Shown piece after piece: positions 1-8,804 of a DNA stretch of 64,000 nt. The stretch lies in the NCBI RefSeq assembly GCF_001458295.1, contig NZ_CYUD01000014.1, positions 62,001 through 126,000 of the forward strand, read 5' to 3'. Source of the DNA: Ruegeria denitrificans (lineage in GTDB: Bacteria; Pseudomonadota; Alphaproteobacteria; Rhodobacterales; Rhodobacteraceae). The position numbers were made by a program, and so were the translations under genes. Below the pieces are notes generated by a model. The model was not told where the DNA came from. It searched no databases and saw only the letters and a program-made list of their open reading frames with translations. The stretch's first letter is position 1, and every line of letters starts with the position of its first letter.

Positions 1-1
1 C

Positions 2-304
2 GTTGGTGTGACATGGGCTGAGCTTCGTCGGGTTGTTGCTGCTGGCGTTGCCTACGTTGTTATACTCGCCATTCTGGCTGCCGGTTTCACGGCAGTTGTG
101 ACTACACTCGGCTTGGGTCAACCGCTCGAGGCGTTTCTTGCATTTGCGCCTGGAGGTCAGGCTGAGATGACCGTTCTTGCCATAGTCTCTGGCGCTGATC
201 TGGGGTTTGTAATCACCCACCACCTGACACGGATCGTACTGGTGATCATCGGCGCACCGATCGCGGCCGGTCTTATTTTGCGTTGGTCCAAACCTCGGGA
301 TTGA
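2..304 (+). CDS. AbrB-family membrane protein, C-terminal part (cut by window edge)
   Basis: This open frame enters from the left edge and ends at a TGA at 302-304. It encodes about 100 residues with three hydrophobic segments. The stretch around 'FAPGGQAEMTVLAIVSGADLGFV' (quoted only as a signature; key residues PGG..EM and the later HH.TR) resembles the end of the AbrB/putative ammonia-monooxygenase membrane family (COG3180), whose members have about 350 residues in the inner membrane. So roughly the last third is visible. The internal GTG at 8 is not a credible start because the family start lies outside the window. Its 3' end overlaps the convergent dehydrogenase gene by 32 bp. The function of the family is poorly defined. 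Confidence 0.7.
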   Translation, partial: VGVTWAELRRVVAAGVAYVVILAILAAGFTAVVTTLGLGQPLEAFLAFAPGGQAEMTVLAIVSGADLGFVITHHLTRIVLVIIGAPIAAGLILRWSKPRD

Positions 305-1253
305 TCATGTGGATCGGAGCGCCATCGGCATAGGCGTTTACCTGATCGAAGATGTCGGCAAATTGCAAGTCGAACTCGTCCTCGGTCACAAAACCGATAT
401 GCGGCGTCGCGATCAGGTTGGGATGCGCAAGCAACGGATCGGTTGGGTCGGTCAACGGCTCCGCATCGAACACATCGATTGCGGCTTTGCCGGGGCGACC
501 GACACTAAGCGCCTCGAGCAATGCACCCGAAGCAAGAAGCCCGGCCCGCGAAGTATTCACGAACATCGCTCCGGGCTGCATCTGTGCAAAATCCGATGCG
601 GTGATGATCCCACGCGTGCCCGGTTTCAGGCGCACATGGACCGACACCACATCACTATCAGCAAAAAACGCCTCCCGGCTCGGCGCGACCGTAGCTCCGT
701 CCGCCTGTGCACGTGACCGGCCATTCTCAGATGACCACCAGACAACATTCATCCCGAACGCCTGAGCGTAGCCTGCAACGGCACGAGCAATGCGGCCATA
801 GCCATAAAGCCCCAATTGGCGACCACGTAGCGTCTTGCCCACTCCGGCCTGCCAGTGCCCTGCCTTGACCGATGTCATCTGCGAAGGCAGATCACGCATT
901 CCGGCCATGATCAGTGCCCATGTGAGTTCGGCCGCGGCATAAGACGGCGTGCCGCCGTGCATGTTCGAACATAAAAGTACATTGTGATCAGAACATGCCT
1001 GCACATCGACGTGGGGATATACGCTGCGCTGACTGATCAGCCGCAGGTTAGGCAGCTTCTCAAGTAACGCTCGGGTAATATTGGTGCGTTCCCGGAACAA
1101 AACCACAGCATTGGCATCCTGTAACCGCGATGCCAACACGCCGATGTCTTCGACGTGATCTGTCCAAACCGTCACGTCATGATCTGCAAGCTTTGCAAAA
1201 CAAGGCAGGCCGCGTAGCGTGTTAAACCAGTCATCCAGAACGTGGATTTTCAT
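273..1253 (-). CDS. D-2-hydroxyacid dehydrogenase family protein
   Basis: Probable cytosolic NAD(P)-dependent oxidoreductase interconverting a D-2-hydroxyacid and a 2-oxoacid. The 326 residues match the family length. The nucleotide-binding glycine motif GLYGYGRIA is at about 148-156. The catalytic triad is complete: Arg236 (NTSRAGL), Glu265 (DVFDAEPL) and His285 (TPHIGF). It resembles the phosphoglycerate dehydrogenase-like branch, but the substrate cannot be read from sequence. It is the last gene of a minus-strand cluster with a tautomerase and a carboxylate transporter, so a product of that pathway is a reasonable guess. The ATG at 1251-1253 overlaps the stop of the upstream small gene by 4 bp, indicating translational coupling. 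Confidence 0.9.
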   Translation of the reverse strand: MKIHVLDDWFNTLRGLPCFAKLADHDVTVWTDHVEDIGVLASRLQDANAVVLFRERTNITRALLEKLPNLRLISQRSVYPHVDVQACSDHNVLLCSNMHGGTPSYAAAELTWALIMAGMRDLPSQMTSVKAGHWQAGVGKTLRGRQLGLYGYGRIARAVAGYAQAFGMNVVWWSSENGRSRAQADGATVAPSREAFFADSDVVSVHVRLKPGTRGIITASDFAQMQPGAMFVNTSRAGLLASGALLEALSVGRPGKAAIDVFDAEPLTDPTDPLLAHPNLIATPHIGFVTEDEFDLQFADIFDQVNAYADGAPIHMINPEVWTNAK

Positions 1254-1486
1254 CGACTTTCAATACCTTGCCCGGTTTCCAGTTTTCTAGGTGTTGGAAC
1301 AAAATTCGGGGCCTCAAGCGCCGCGAGCGCATTGCAGACACGTTGGCTCTGATCCAGCAAATGATTGAATTGCTCATCGCAGCCAGCGATTGGCGTCGGA
1401 TAATTCGCCATATCCAGACGCAATGCAGCCTGCGCCAATTTAAGTTCCTGCCGGGCAATATCGAGGCATTCAGAGTAGTCGTTCAT
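1250..1486 (-). CDS. small conserved-looking hypothetical protein (78 aa)
   Basis: A 78-residue soluble, probably helical protein of unknown function. I do not recognise a domain. It is credible as a gene because a strong ribosome-binding site (AAGAGGAGA) precedes the ATG at the right distance, and its end overlaps the dehydrogenase start by 4 bp (1250-1253). It sits between the PrpF-like isomerase and the dehydrogenase in the same orientation, so it probably belongs to the same transcript. It may assist the pathway or be a small regulator; nothing in the sequence decides this. Confidence 0.65.
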   Translation of the reverse strand: MNDYSECLDIARQELKLAQAALRLDMANYPTPIAGCDEQFNHLLDQSQRVCNALAALEAPNFVPTPRKLETGQGIESR

Positions 1487-1538
1487 CGTGACATCTCCTC
1501 TTATGTATACCGTAGTATACTATTTAGCTTATGCCTGT

Positions 1539-2627
1539 TCAACTCCCATCCCACACAGATTGCGGTACATAGATTTTGCCATCTACCAGCTTGCGCACCG
1601 TTCGCACCAATCCCGCCGCATTGAGGGTGAAACCATCTTCGCTGGAGAAATCCACAAGAACATCGATTTTACCCGAAGCGTGCTCAAGAACGACTTCGGC
1701 AGGCCCAGATGCGGCTCGTTCCAATAACCCATCTGCAACAGTTCCCGGCGTCAACGCACAGGAGGCCATGCATTGTGCCCCTGTTACCGCCATCGTCGGG
1801 TGTGTATTCCACGGCATGAAATACCTGACTGCAAGTGTGCCCCCGTCCCGAGCAGGGGCAAGTATGCCAAATTTCGGGGTCACGGACTGGGATACATCGC
1901 CCATTCCCATCAACAACCCCGCTTCAATCCGAACGGCCTCCATCCGGTCAAAGAACGCGCGATTGCTGTCCAGTTCCTCTGCACTTTCGTATCCGGTAAG
2001 ACCAAAATCAGAGGCGCGCGCAATGGCCATCGGCATCGCGACGTCCATGCAGGTTAGCTCGATACCCTGCACTGTGTCGCGCAGATGACCAGTGGGCAGG
2101 AATGCGCCGGTGGATGAACCCACAACGCCCATGAAACTTAGGTGCACTGGTGCGGCACGCCCCGGCACGCCGGCAATCGCCACATCACCCTGATAGGTCA
2201 GCTCACCGCCAGGTGTCGGCACCTTAGCCACCACCTGCGCTCCGGTGTTGACAGCGCGAATGCGGATTTCGGTTTCATCGCCCCGCGGCTCGACCAAACC
2301 CATTTCGATTGCTGCAGGGCCGACGCCCGACAGGATGTTCCCGCAGGTGGGTTTGAAATCGACCAGCTTTTCCTCAACCGAAACCTGGGCGAAGAAGTAA
2401 TCGATATCTGCCCAGTTTTCGTCACTAGCCGACAGCATCGCGACCTTAGTCGTGACCGCCGCGCCGCCGCCTATCCCGTCAATATTCAACGGGTGTCCAG
2501 CGCCAACCGCAGCGATCAGAACCTCTGCCAGAGTCTCCCGATCCTCCGGCAGGTCAGAGCGTCGGAAGTAGGGTCCGCGAGATGTGCCACCCCGCATGAA
2601 AATGAACGGAATTCCGGTCTGGGTCAT
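1539..2627 (-). CDS. PrpF / 4-oxalomesaconate tautomerase family protein
   Basis: A 362-residue enzyme of the PrpF fold, two diaminopimelate-epimerase-like halves. The N-terminal signature FMRGGTSRGPYF, the cysteine-containing PTCGNI region near residue 94 and the later TQ/THP block (NTHPTMAVTGA) support the family. Known members isomerise methylaconitate (PrpF) or tautomerise 4-oxalomesaconate in gallate and protocatechuate degradation (GalD/LigU). No 2-methylcitrate genes are nearby, while a tricarboxylate transporter and a hydroxyacid dehydrogenase are, so the tautomerase reading seems a little better. It starts 43 bp downstream of the permease stop and is probably in the same operon. The exact substrate is an inference. 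Confidence 0.85.
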   Translation of the reverse strand: MTQTGIPFIFMRGGTSRGPYFRRSDLPEDRETLAEVLIAAVGAGHPLNIDGIGGGAAVTTKVAMLSASDENWADIDYFFAQVSVEEKLVDFKPTCGNILSGVGPAAIEMGLVEPRGDETEIRIRAVNTGAQVVAKVPTPGGELTYQGDVAIAGVPGRAAPVHLSFMGVVGSSTGAFLPTGHLRDTVQGIELTCMDVAMPMAIARASDFGLTGYESAEELDSNRAFFDRMEAVRIEAGLLMGMGDVSQSVTPKFGILAPARDGGTLAVRYFMPWNTHPTMAVTGAQCMASCALTPGTVADGLLERAASGPAEVVLEHASGKIDVLVDFSSEDGFTLNAAGLVRTVRKLVDGKIYVPQSVWDGS

Positions 2628-2670
2628 GTCGCGCCCCTTCGGGTATCGCGCACGCCTGCGACGGCGGGAC

Positions 2671-4701
2671 TCATTTCAGCGGCCATGGCAGGTCAACCAT
2701 GTCCTGCAACAAACCCGGCGGAAAATCGCGGTTCAACGCGCCTGCCATGACACACATGAAACCGATGCCACAGGCTGTCAGGATCAGCGTCATCTGCAAG
2801 CTGGACCCGGCCCGAACGCGCAGGAACGCAATCAGGAACCCGATCAGCGCGAGGATAAAACCCACAACCCAGGTTGCCGCGATCAGGCTTGCGAACCATG
2901 CGAGTGTGGACCACAAGCCATGAGGCGCGCTGGCGTCCTCACCGGCAACTTCCTTGTCGGCAAAGATCGCATCGCCCTCGGGCCGGCGCATCATCTGGAT
3001 CAGCAGAACGACACAGCAAAATAACGATACATACCCAATCACCAGAGGGATGATCTTGTCGGTCATATTGTAGTCCGGGATCATGTTGGCGTTGATCAAA
3101 GCAACGGCCAGATAAGCCATGATCGCCAGCAGGAAGACCAGCGGCGCGCGTTTGCTGCCGGACTGAACCTCGCCCTCGGCCATGATCATCTTGGCCTGAC
3201 GGATGCCCAGAATGATTGAGACAATCGTGACTACGATCAGAATTATCACAATGGGGCTGAAAACATATTCCATACCCTCGCCAAAGCTTTTGCGGAAACG
3301 GAACGAAGCGATCTGGAATGCCTGGTTGGTGAACTTTTCAACCGGGTTCGACAGCACGAAGCCAATTAGAAACGCCGGGCGCGACCAGTCGAAGCGGCGC
3401 AGAAAGATGCCGATCAGGCCGATCACGAACAGGGCCAACAGATCTTCGAAATTCTGACCCGACTGGAACGCCGCAAAGCTGATCAGCATGAACAGGAACG
3501 GTGCCAGGTAGGTAAATCGGATTGTGGTCAGCTTAGCGATACCGCCTGAAGCCGCGATACACAGAATGGTGCCTACAACATTGGCCAGAGCCAGCAACCA
3601 GACGATCGAATACGTGATATCCAGATTGTCTTGCAACATGCTGGGGCCAACCTCGATATCACCTGAACCCAGCAAAGCTACGGCTCCGATGAAGATCGCC
3701 ATCGACCCGGATCCGGGGATGCCAAACAGTAGCGTTGGCACCAGACCGCCGCCCTCTTTTGCATTGTTCGAGCTTTCCGGCCCGATCACACCACGCACTT
3801 CGCCTTTGCCGAAGTTGCTCTTGTCTTTGGTTGTCTGCACGGAATGGCCGTAGGCGATCCAGTCAACAACCGAGCCCCCAAGTCCGGGAATAACACCTAC
3901 GATCACACCGATGATTGAGCATCGAACCGAAAGCCAGATATTGGCGAACCAGTCCTTGACGCCATCCAGCCATCCGGCCCCCAACGAAGCTCCCTTGGCA
4001 ATCGACCGATCCTGACGGAGCAGGGAAACGATTTCAGGGACGGCAAAAATGCCCAAGCCGACAATGACCAGCTTCAGGCCATCGGTCAGATAGGGAATGT
4101 CATAGGTGGCCATACGCAGCGAGCCACCCGCGTCCGCCTCGCCGATGGTGCCGACCATCAGACCGAGCCCAGCGGCGGCAACGCCTTTCAACGGGATGCG
4201 CCCCGCCAAAATAGCCACCATCGAAAGGCCAAGGATGGTGATCATTAGCATCTCGGGAAGGCCGAAGGCCAGAACGATTGGCCGTGCGATCAGAATGAAC
4301 ATGGTCAGGAATGTTGCACCGACCAAACCCCCGAACAGGGATGAGGCAAAGGCAGCAGACAACGCCCGCGCGGCCTCTCCCTTTTTTGCCATCGGGAAGC
4401 CGTCAAGCACAGTTGCCTGCGAGGCCGAACTGCCTGGTATCCCCATCAGGACAGAAGCAAACGTGTCAGAGGTCGGCACGACGGCGACCATTCCGATCAT
4501 CAGCGCCAGACCCAGAATCGGATCCATGCCGAACATGAATGGCAGTAAAAGAGACAGGCCGGCGATACCGCCGAGTCCGGGAAAGACGCCCACGGCTAGC
4601 CCCATGACAACGCCGAGCACAAGATAGCCCAAGACAATAGGTTGCAGGATCAGAGCCCACGCATCACCAAGCGCAGGAAGAGCGGTGGCGAAAACCTCCA
4701 T
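2671..4701 (-). CDS. tripartite tricarboxylate transporter permease, TctA-TctB fusion
   Basis: Inner-membrane permease of a TTT transporter. Residues 1 to about 500 are TctA: many membrane segments, the FPGLGG region near 43-48, the GIPGSSASQA motif near 88-97 and a second PGLGGSVVDW block. From about residue 517 a second domain begins with four hydrophobic segments, typical of the small TctB subunit. The 676-residue length equals TctA plus TctB, and no separate tctB lies between this gene and the binding protein, so the two membrane subunits are one polypeptide. Such fusions are known in the family but less common than separate genes. The gene lies 82 bp after tctC. Confidence 0.92.
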   Translation of the reverse strand: MEVFATALPALGDAWALILQPIVLGYLVLGVVMGLAVGVFPGLGGIAGLSLLLPFMFGMDPILGLALMIGMVAVVPTSDTFASVLMGIPGSSASQATVLDGFPMAKKGEAARALSAAFASSLFGGLVGATFLTMFILIARPIVLAFGLPEMLMITILGLSMVAILAGRIPLKGVAAAGLGLMVGTIGEADAGGSLRMATYDIPYLTDGLKLVIVGLGIFAVPEIVSLLRQDRSIAKGASLGAGWLDGVKDWFANIWLSVRCSIIGVIVGVIPGLGGSVVDWIAYGHSVQTTKDKSNFGKGEVRGVIGPESSNNAKEGGGLVPTLLFGIPGSGSMAIFIGAVALLGSGDIEVGPSMLQDNLDITYSIVWLLALANVVGTILCIAASGGIAKLTTIRFTYLAPFLFMLISFAAFQSGQNFEDLLALFVIGLIGIFLRRFDWSRPAFLIGFVLSNPVEKFTNQAFQIASFRFRKSFGEGMEYVFSPIVIILIVVTIVSIILGIRQAKMIMAEGEVQSGSKRAPLVFLLAIMAYLAVALINANMIPDYNMTDKIIPLVIGYVSLFCCVVLLIQMMRRPEGDAIFADKEVAGEDASAPHGLWSTLAWFASLIAATWVVGFILALIGFLIAFLRVRAGSSLQMTLILTACGIGFMCVMAGALNRDFPPGLLQDMVDLPWPLK

Positions 4702-4783
4702 AGCGGCCGCCTTTCATTCGATTTTTTCAGAATTCAGATGGCACGGCCCTCGTGTGGGAGGGCACGCGCTGTGAAAGGCAGGC

Positions 4784-5872
4784 TTAGTTCAGCTCAACGC
4801 CGTAGGAATCTTTAAGCCAGTTCAGGACATACTGCTTGGCGTTGTCATCCACACTCGTTGCAGTTTGCAGGGCGGCTTTGGAGCCGTCTCCGACAAACAC
4901 CGGGTACTTGCCAACTCGCTTGGAGGAGATATCGGCAAAATCCGCACGCTCAGTGACAGCTTGGAAGGCTGCTGTGTAAGTGTCGACGACATCCTGCGGG
5001 GTATCACCCGGCAAGAAGGCCAGTTTCTGTACCGGGAAACCCGCAACAAAGAAGGCTTTCCACGCATCCCACGCCTCACCGCTGGTTTCACAGCCATCGG
5101 TGGCTTCGCAAACCTCTTTGAAGGTCGGGATATCCGGGAACGTCGGGTCGCGCACGATGTTGCCATCCGCGTCCAGCGCACCCCAGGTCATCATCGGAAC
5201 AGCCTGACCGGCCTCGACCAATGGGGCAGAGCCGCCCAGAAAACCCGATGAGGTCTGATAATCGATGTTGGCCTCACCACGTTCGAACATAAGACGGCCA
5301 TCACCGCGACCCTTAATGCCGAAGACCGGTTCAACATCCATGCCCAGCATCTGCCACGCCAGTAGCGGTACTAGGTCCAGCCGGGTTGCGCCTTGCGAGC
5401 CATAGATAAAGCTGGTGTCCTTCAGCGCATTTGCCGATCCGTCGAATTTCGCACCATCTTCCGCGTTCAGGTAGGCCACGCCCCCGGTGCCCGATGCCAT
5501 GACAGGAATCCAGTCGTTGTATTCATAACGCACGCGCGGATCGCTCAGAAGATACGGAAACTGGGTTGAACCGGATGTTCCGAACAAAAGCGTGCCATCG
5601 TCGTGCTCTTGTTCTTGAAACCAGTTTGCTCCTTTGGTTGAGCCTGCGCCCGGCATGAACTTCACCACAACGGTTGGCTGGCCGGGCAGCGCCTCGGACA
5701 GAAGCGGCGCAAAGAAGTTGGCCCATTTGGCCGAACCGCCCGTTTCCGAGAACGGGATGACCCACTCAATGGTCTTGCCCGAGAAATCGACCTCAGCAGC
5801 GACAGGCGCGGCCAGCCCGGCGGCAGCGATCAGCCCCACGACGGCGCGACGGGTAAAGTTGGAAATGGTCAT
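4784..5872 (-). CDS. TctC-like periplasmic solute-binding protein
   Basis: Periplasmic receptor of the TTT system, delivering a small carboxylate to the TctAB permease. I place the start at the ATG at 5870-5872 (362 residues): AGGGAGGAACC lies just upstream, and the protein then begins with a good signal peptide (charged MTISNFTRRA, hydrophobic core, cleavage after PVAA near residue 26). The longer upstream extension is not signal-like. The mature part begins FSGKTIEWVIPFSETGG, the usual Bug/TctC opening. Residues contacting the ligand cannot be assigned to a specific acid. It heads the minus-strand operon and is divergent from a TctD/TctE-like sensor pair that probably controls it. Confidence 0.9.
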   Translation of the reverse strand: MTISNFTRRAVVGLIAAAGLAAPVAAEVDFSGKTIEWVIPFSETGGSAKWANFFAPLLSEALPGQPTVVVKFMPGAGSTKGANWFQEQEHDDGTLLFGTSGSTQFPYLLSDPRVRYEYNDWIPVMASGTGGVAYLNAEDGAKFDGSANALKDTSFIYGSQGATRLDLVPLLAWQMLGMDVEPVFGIKGRGDGRLMFERGEANIDYQTSSGFLGGSAPLVEAGQAVPMMTWGALDADGNIVRDPTFPDIPTFKEVCEATDGCETSGEAWDAWKAFFVAGFPVQKLAFLPGDTPQDVVDTYTAAFQAVTERADFADISSKRVGKYPVFVGDGSKAALQTATSVDDNAKQYVLNWLKDSYGVELN

Positions 5873-6011
5873 TGGTTCCTCCCTGTTGACCAGACAACCA
5901 CGAAGGCACGCTTGGCACCACCGTGATCGCAAATAGAACTGTGGGGTTGATTCCCCCTCCCATCTGGCAATCATGAAGGGCCAACCTTGCGCGAAACTTG
6001 CAGGAGCCCTG
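5873..6011. promoter_or_regulatory. divergent promoter region between tctC-like gene and two-component system
   Basis: This 139-bp gap separates two divergent starts and must hold both promoters. It contains GGGG-TTGATT-CCCC near 5942-5956 and GTTG-N6-CAAC near 5885-5898 as short dyads. Either could be a response-regulator site, but they are short and no experimental motif was compared. The position, not the dyads, is the main support. Confidence 0.4.
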
Positions 6012-6680
6012 ATGCGGATTGTCATCGTCGAGGATAACGAGCCACTTGCCAACGCCATTGCGTATCGCCTGCGTGATCGTGGTCATGCGGCTGACGTGCT
6101 GACGGATGGCGACGAGGCTGACACCTATCTGGAACAGGAAGGTGCAGACCTGATCGTTCTGGATATCAACTTGCCAGGCCGGTCCGGGCTTGAAATCCTG
6201 CAATCCTTGCGCAGTCGCGGAGATGGTGCGCCAGTGATCCTGCTGACCGCCCGGTCAGAGACAAGCGACCGTGTGCTGGGTCTGGATATGGGCGCTGACG
6301 ATTATCTAGTCAAACCCTTCGAGATGGATGAGTTGGAAGCCCGCATTCGTGCGCTTTCGCGCCGAAAGGACCTCGACTACGGCGCGCGCGAAACCATCGG
6401 CGGATTGGAATTCGATCGCTCGGCACGGCAGGTCACCGTTCACGGAGAGGTAATGGACGTGCCACGCCGGGAATTGGCCGTGCTTGAATGCCTGCTTGAA
6501 CGCCGAGGTAGGATTGTCCCCAAAAGCCAATTGACCGACTATGTCTATGGTATCGGCGCGGACATCGAGGATTCCGCCGTGGAACCCCATGTGTCGCGGT
6601 TACGAAAACGGCTTCAGGATCTGGGCATCAGAATCAAAACGGCCCGCGGGCTTGGCTACCTGCTTGAGGTGCAGAAGTGA
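6012..6680 (+). CDS. OmpR-family response regulator, TctD-like
   Basis: A 222-residue DNA-binding response regulator. The receiver domain (1-115) shows the acidic pocket VEDNE, phospho-acceptor Asp51 (VLDINLPG), Thr79 and Lys101 (YLVKPFE). A winged-helix C-terminal domain follows and ends with the typical arrangement VEPHVSRLRKRL and GLGYLL. The start at 6012 is preceded by CAGGAGCCCTG; an earlier in-frame ATG at 5973 would add 13 residues ahead of the conserved MRIVIVED start and is rejected. Its stop overlaps the kinase start by 4 bp. Divergence from the TTT genes suggests it activates them in response to the transported acid, as TctD does. Confidence 0.9.
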   Translation: MRIVIVEDNEPLANAIAYRLRDRGHAADVLTDGDEADTYLEQEGADLIVLDINLPGRSGLEILQSLRSRGDGAPVILLTARSETSDRVLGLDMGADDYLVKPFEMDELEARIRALSRRKDLDYGARETIGGLEFDRSARQVTVHGEVMDVPRRELAVLECLLERRGRIVPKSQLTDYVYGIGADIEDSAVEPHVSRLRKRLQDLGIRIKTARGLGYLLEVQK

Positions 6681-8044
6681 TACCGCAGCGGTCGCTCAGG
6701 TTAAGGTTATTCCTGCTGATCCTCACGCCTTTGGTTTTGCTTGCGTTTCTGCTTGGGTTTTGGCGTTTCAACGTTGCTCAGAAAACCGCGCAGGAGCTCT
6801 TTGATGAGAGCTTACTATCAGCGGGACTCGCTATTTCACGCGATGTGGCAATCTCGGGCGGCGACGCGTTGTTGCCCTCGACGCGCAGTATGATCCGCGA
6901 AGCATCCGGTGGAGAGATATTCTATCACGTGACCGGTCCGGGCGGCAGCTATGTCACTGGCTACGCGTACCCGCCAACATCTGCTGCATCATCGCAACAA
7001 GACCCTTACAGTCCACATTTTTTTGAATCTGTGCACCGGGAGGTGCCCGTCCGGGTTCTCAGAATGACCGAGCGCGTCACTTTGGAAAACCTGGTGGGGG
7101 ACGCGACTGTAACTGTGTGGCAGCTCATGGCCGACCGAAATGCATTTGCCAACCAGTTGTCGCTCCGCGCTGCAATTCTGATGGGCATTTTGTTGACGAC
7201 GCTTGCCATTGTCGTGTGGTTCGGCGTTGCCCGCGGTCTACGACCGTTGCTCGATTTACAGGAAGCAATCGCGCTGAGATCGCCAGACGACCTCAGCGAA
7301 ATCAAACGGTCGGTCCCGATCGAAGTACGAGGCATTGTCAAAACCCTGAATCGGCTGTTTGGGCAGGTTGAACACAGCATCAACGCTCATCAAGTGTTTA
7401 TTTCAGAAGCCGCGCATCAGCTACGAAACCCAGCAGCCGCGGTCCAGTCCATGGCCGAGGCACTGAGAGATGCGAAAACGGATGAGGACAGGGACAAACG
7501 CATTGTTGAGCTTGTGGCCGCGGCAAAAAACTCGGCCACGGTGGCGCAACAGTTATTGTCGCTGGAACGACTGCGGCAACCTACGCATCAGGATCAGATG
7601 GATGAGATTGATTTCCGCGTAGTCGTGGAAGAGGCTTGTGCAGAGATGGGCGTTCATATCCTCGCAAAAGGGATCGACTTTGAGGTCGCGATGCCGGACA
7701 CGCCGATCGTGATCTCAGGGGATCGTGTGTTTTTGACTGAGGCCATCAAAAATCTGCTGGACAACGCTGTTAAGCACGGTGGTACAAAATTGAGCCGAAT
7801 TTCAGTCTTGCTGCACTGTGAGGGCGGGAACGTCAAGCTAACTGTGGCCGATGACGGAACAGGTCTTTCGCCTAACCAAAGCGAAGCCGCGTTCAGTCGG
7901 TTTTCGCAGCTCGAGTACTCCGAAGGCAGCGGTTTGGGGTTGTCAATTGTCTCAGCGGTGGCGGAGCGCCATGGAGGAGTGGTCGCGATCAACCAAGTCG
8001 AAAAAGGAGCAAGCTTTACGCTTGAGCTTCCCATAGCCGTCTAG
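6677..8044 (+). CDS. sensor histidine kinase, TctE-like
   Basis: A 455-residue membrane kinase partnered with the preceding regulator (GTG start at 6677 overlapping its TGA). It has a membrane segment at about 10-29, a periplasmic sensor domain to about 160, a second membrane segment at about 165-185, then a HAMP-like linker. His247 in ISEAAHQLRNP is the phospho-site; the N box (KNLLDNAVKH), G1 (ADDGTGLS) and G2 (GSGLGLSIV) complete the ATPase domain. The periplasmic domain between two helices fits TctE-type sensors of di- and tricarboxylates. The signal itself is not readable. Confidence 0.88.
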   Translation: MIPQRSLRLRLFLLILTPLVLLAFLLGFWRFNVAQKTAQELFDESLLSAGLAISRDVAISGGDALLPSTRSMIREASGGEIFYHVTGPGGSYVTGYAYPPTSAASSQQDPYSPHFFESVHREVPVRVLRMTERVTLENLVGDATVTVWQLMADRNAFANQLSLRAAILMGILLTTLAIVVWFGVARGLRPLLDLQEAIALRSPDDLSEIKRSVPIEVRGIVKTLNRLFGQVEHSINAHQVFISEAAHQLRNPAAAVQSMAEALRDAKTDEDRDKRIVELVAAAKNSATVAQQLLSLERLRQPTHQDQMDEIDFRVVVEEACAEMGVHILAKGIDFEVAMPDTPIVISGDRVFLTEAIKNLLDNAVKHGGTKLSRISVLLHCEGGNVKLTVADDGTGLSPNQSEAAFSRFSQLEYSEGSGLGLSIVSAVAERHGGVVAINQVEKGASFTLELPIAV

Positions 8045-8332
8045 TTCGTTTCTATTTCTACTCGGAACCCGAAACCTGTCAAAATCAAAGCGAATTTTTG
8101 CGATTGCAGCGAATGACCGATTTCCACCCCAGGTGCCAGGCACGGCGATCTTGATGCGCCTTCACCGGACTTTGAAGCCTTGTGCAGCGAAATGGCGCTT
8201 GGTCCCGCACTGCGGTCGCCTTCGAACCGCGTCTCAAATGGCAGGTTTTCGCAACCAACCGATGAATGACAGCGTCGTAACAAAGTGAGAACACCACTGA
8301 ATGGGTGTTATGTGAAGCGATCTCTGGTTGTG
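8045..8332. other. intergenic stretch without a recognised gene
   Basis: I see no credible gene on either strand between the kinase stop and the hypothetical gene. A short dyad AACACC-N8-GGTGTT lies near 8289-8308 and could be a weak hairpin. Small open frames here lack ribosome-binding sites and protein-like composition. The stretch marks the left edge of the gene-poor accessory area. Confidence 0.4.
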
Positions 8333-8689
8333 TCATCGCTCATCTGAATCCTCATCGCTCCAGTGTCCAAATTCGTAAATTCCCTGTTTCTTCATACGAC
8401 GTATAAAAGCAAGGTAGTTAATCACCCGGTCGACCTCATCCATGTCTCCAGTGGCGTATGCGACCGCAATCATTTTGAACTGGGCTTCAGGATCTTCCGC
8501 AACTTTTTCGTCACGCCGAGCAGGACTATTTTCGACCCCCAATGAAGCGGTATGTGTTCTGCCTTCTTCGCCCCAGATATCATCTAGATAGGCCTTCACA
8601 TTGAGCTCAGGATTGTTCTCAGCTAGCTCGCCCACGGCCTCCCATATTGGTTTGAGTCGTTCAAGAATATCTTTTCGACCGTTGGTCAT
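8333..8689 (-). CDS. hypothetical acidic protein (118 aa)
   Basis: A 118-residue, soluble, acidic protein that I do not recognise. It has no signal peptide or membrane segment. The middle (ARRDEKVAEDPEAQFKM) and the C-terminal helix-rich part (VDRVINYLAFIRRMKKQG) look like a folded small protein rather than random translation. A good ribosome-binding site (GAGGAAAAGAG) precedes the ATG at 8687-8689. It stands alone next to remnant genes and tRNA-Arg, in an accessory setting, so it may be strain-specific cargo. No function can be assigned. Confidence 0.6.
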   Translation of the reverse strand: MTNGRKDILERLKPIWEAVGELAENNPELNVKAYLDDIWGEEGRTHTASLGVENSPARRDEKVAEDPEAQFKMIAVAYATGDMDEVDRVINYLAFIRRMKKQGIYEFGHWSDEDSDER

Positions 8690-8804
8690 ATCTCTTTTCC
8701 TCGCAGATTAGTAATTCCATGTAGTTGGCCCGAACGAGATCCCACCACTACTATTAGTGAGAATGCGCGGCGGAGCATTCGCTTGTTCCGGCGCACGTAT
8801 TGGT

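Noticed and set aside
5873-6058. 62-codon N-terminal extension of the TctC-like gene
   Set aside because: It is not signal-like; the internal ATG at 5872 has a ribosome-binding site and yields a proper signal peptide.
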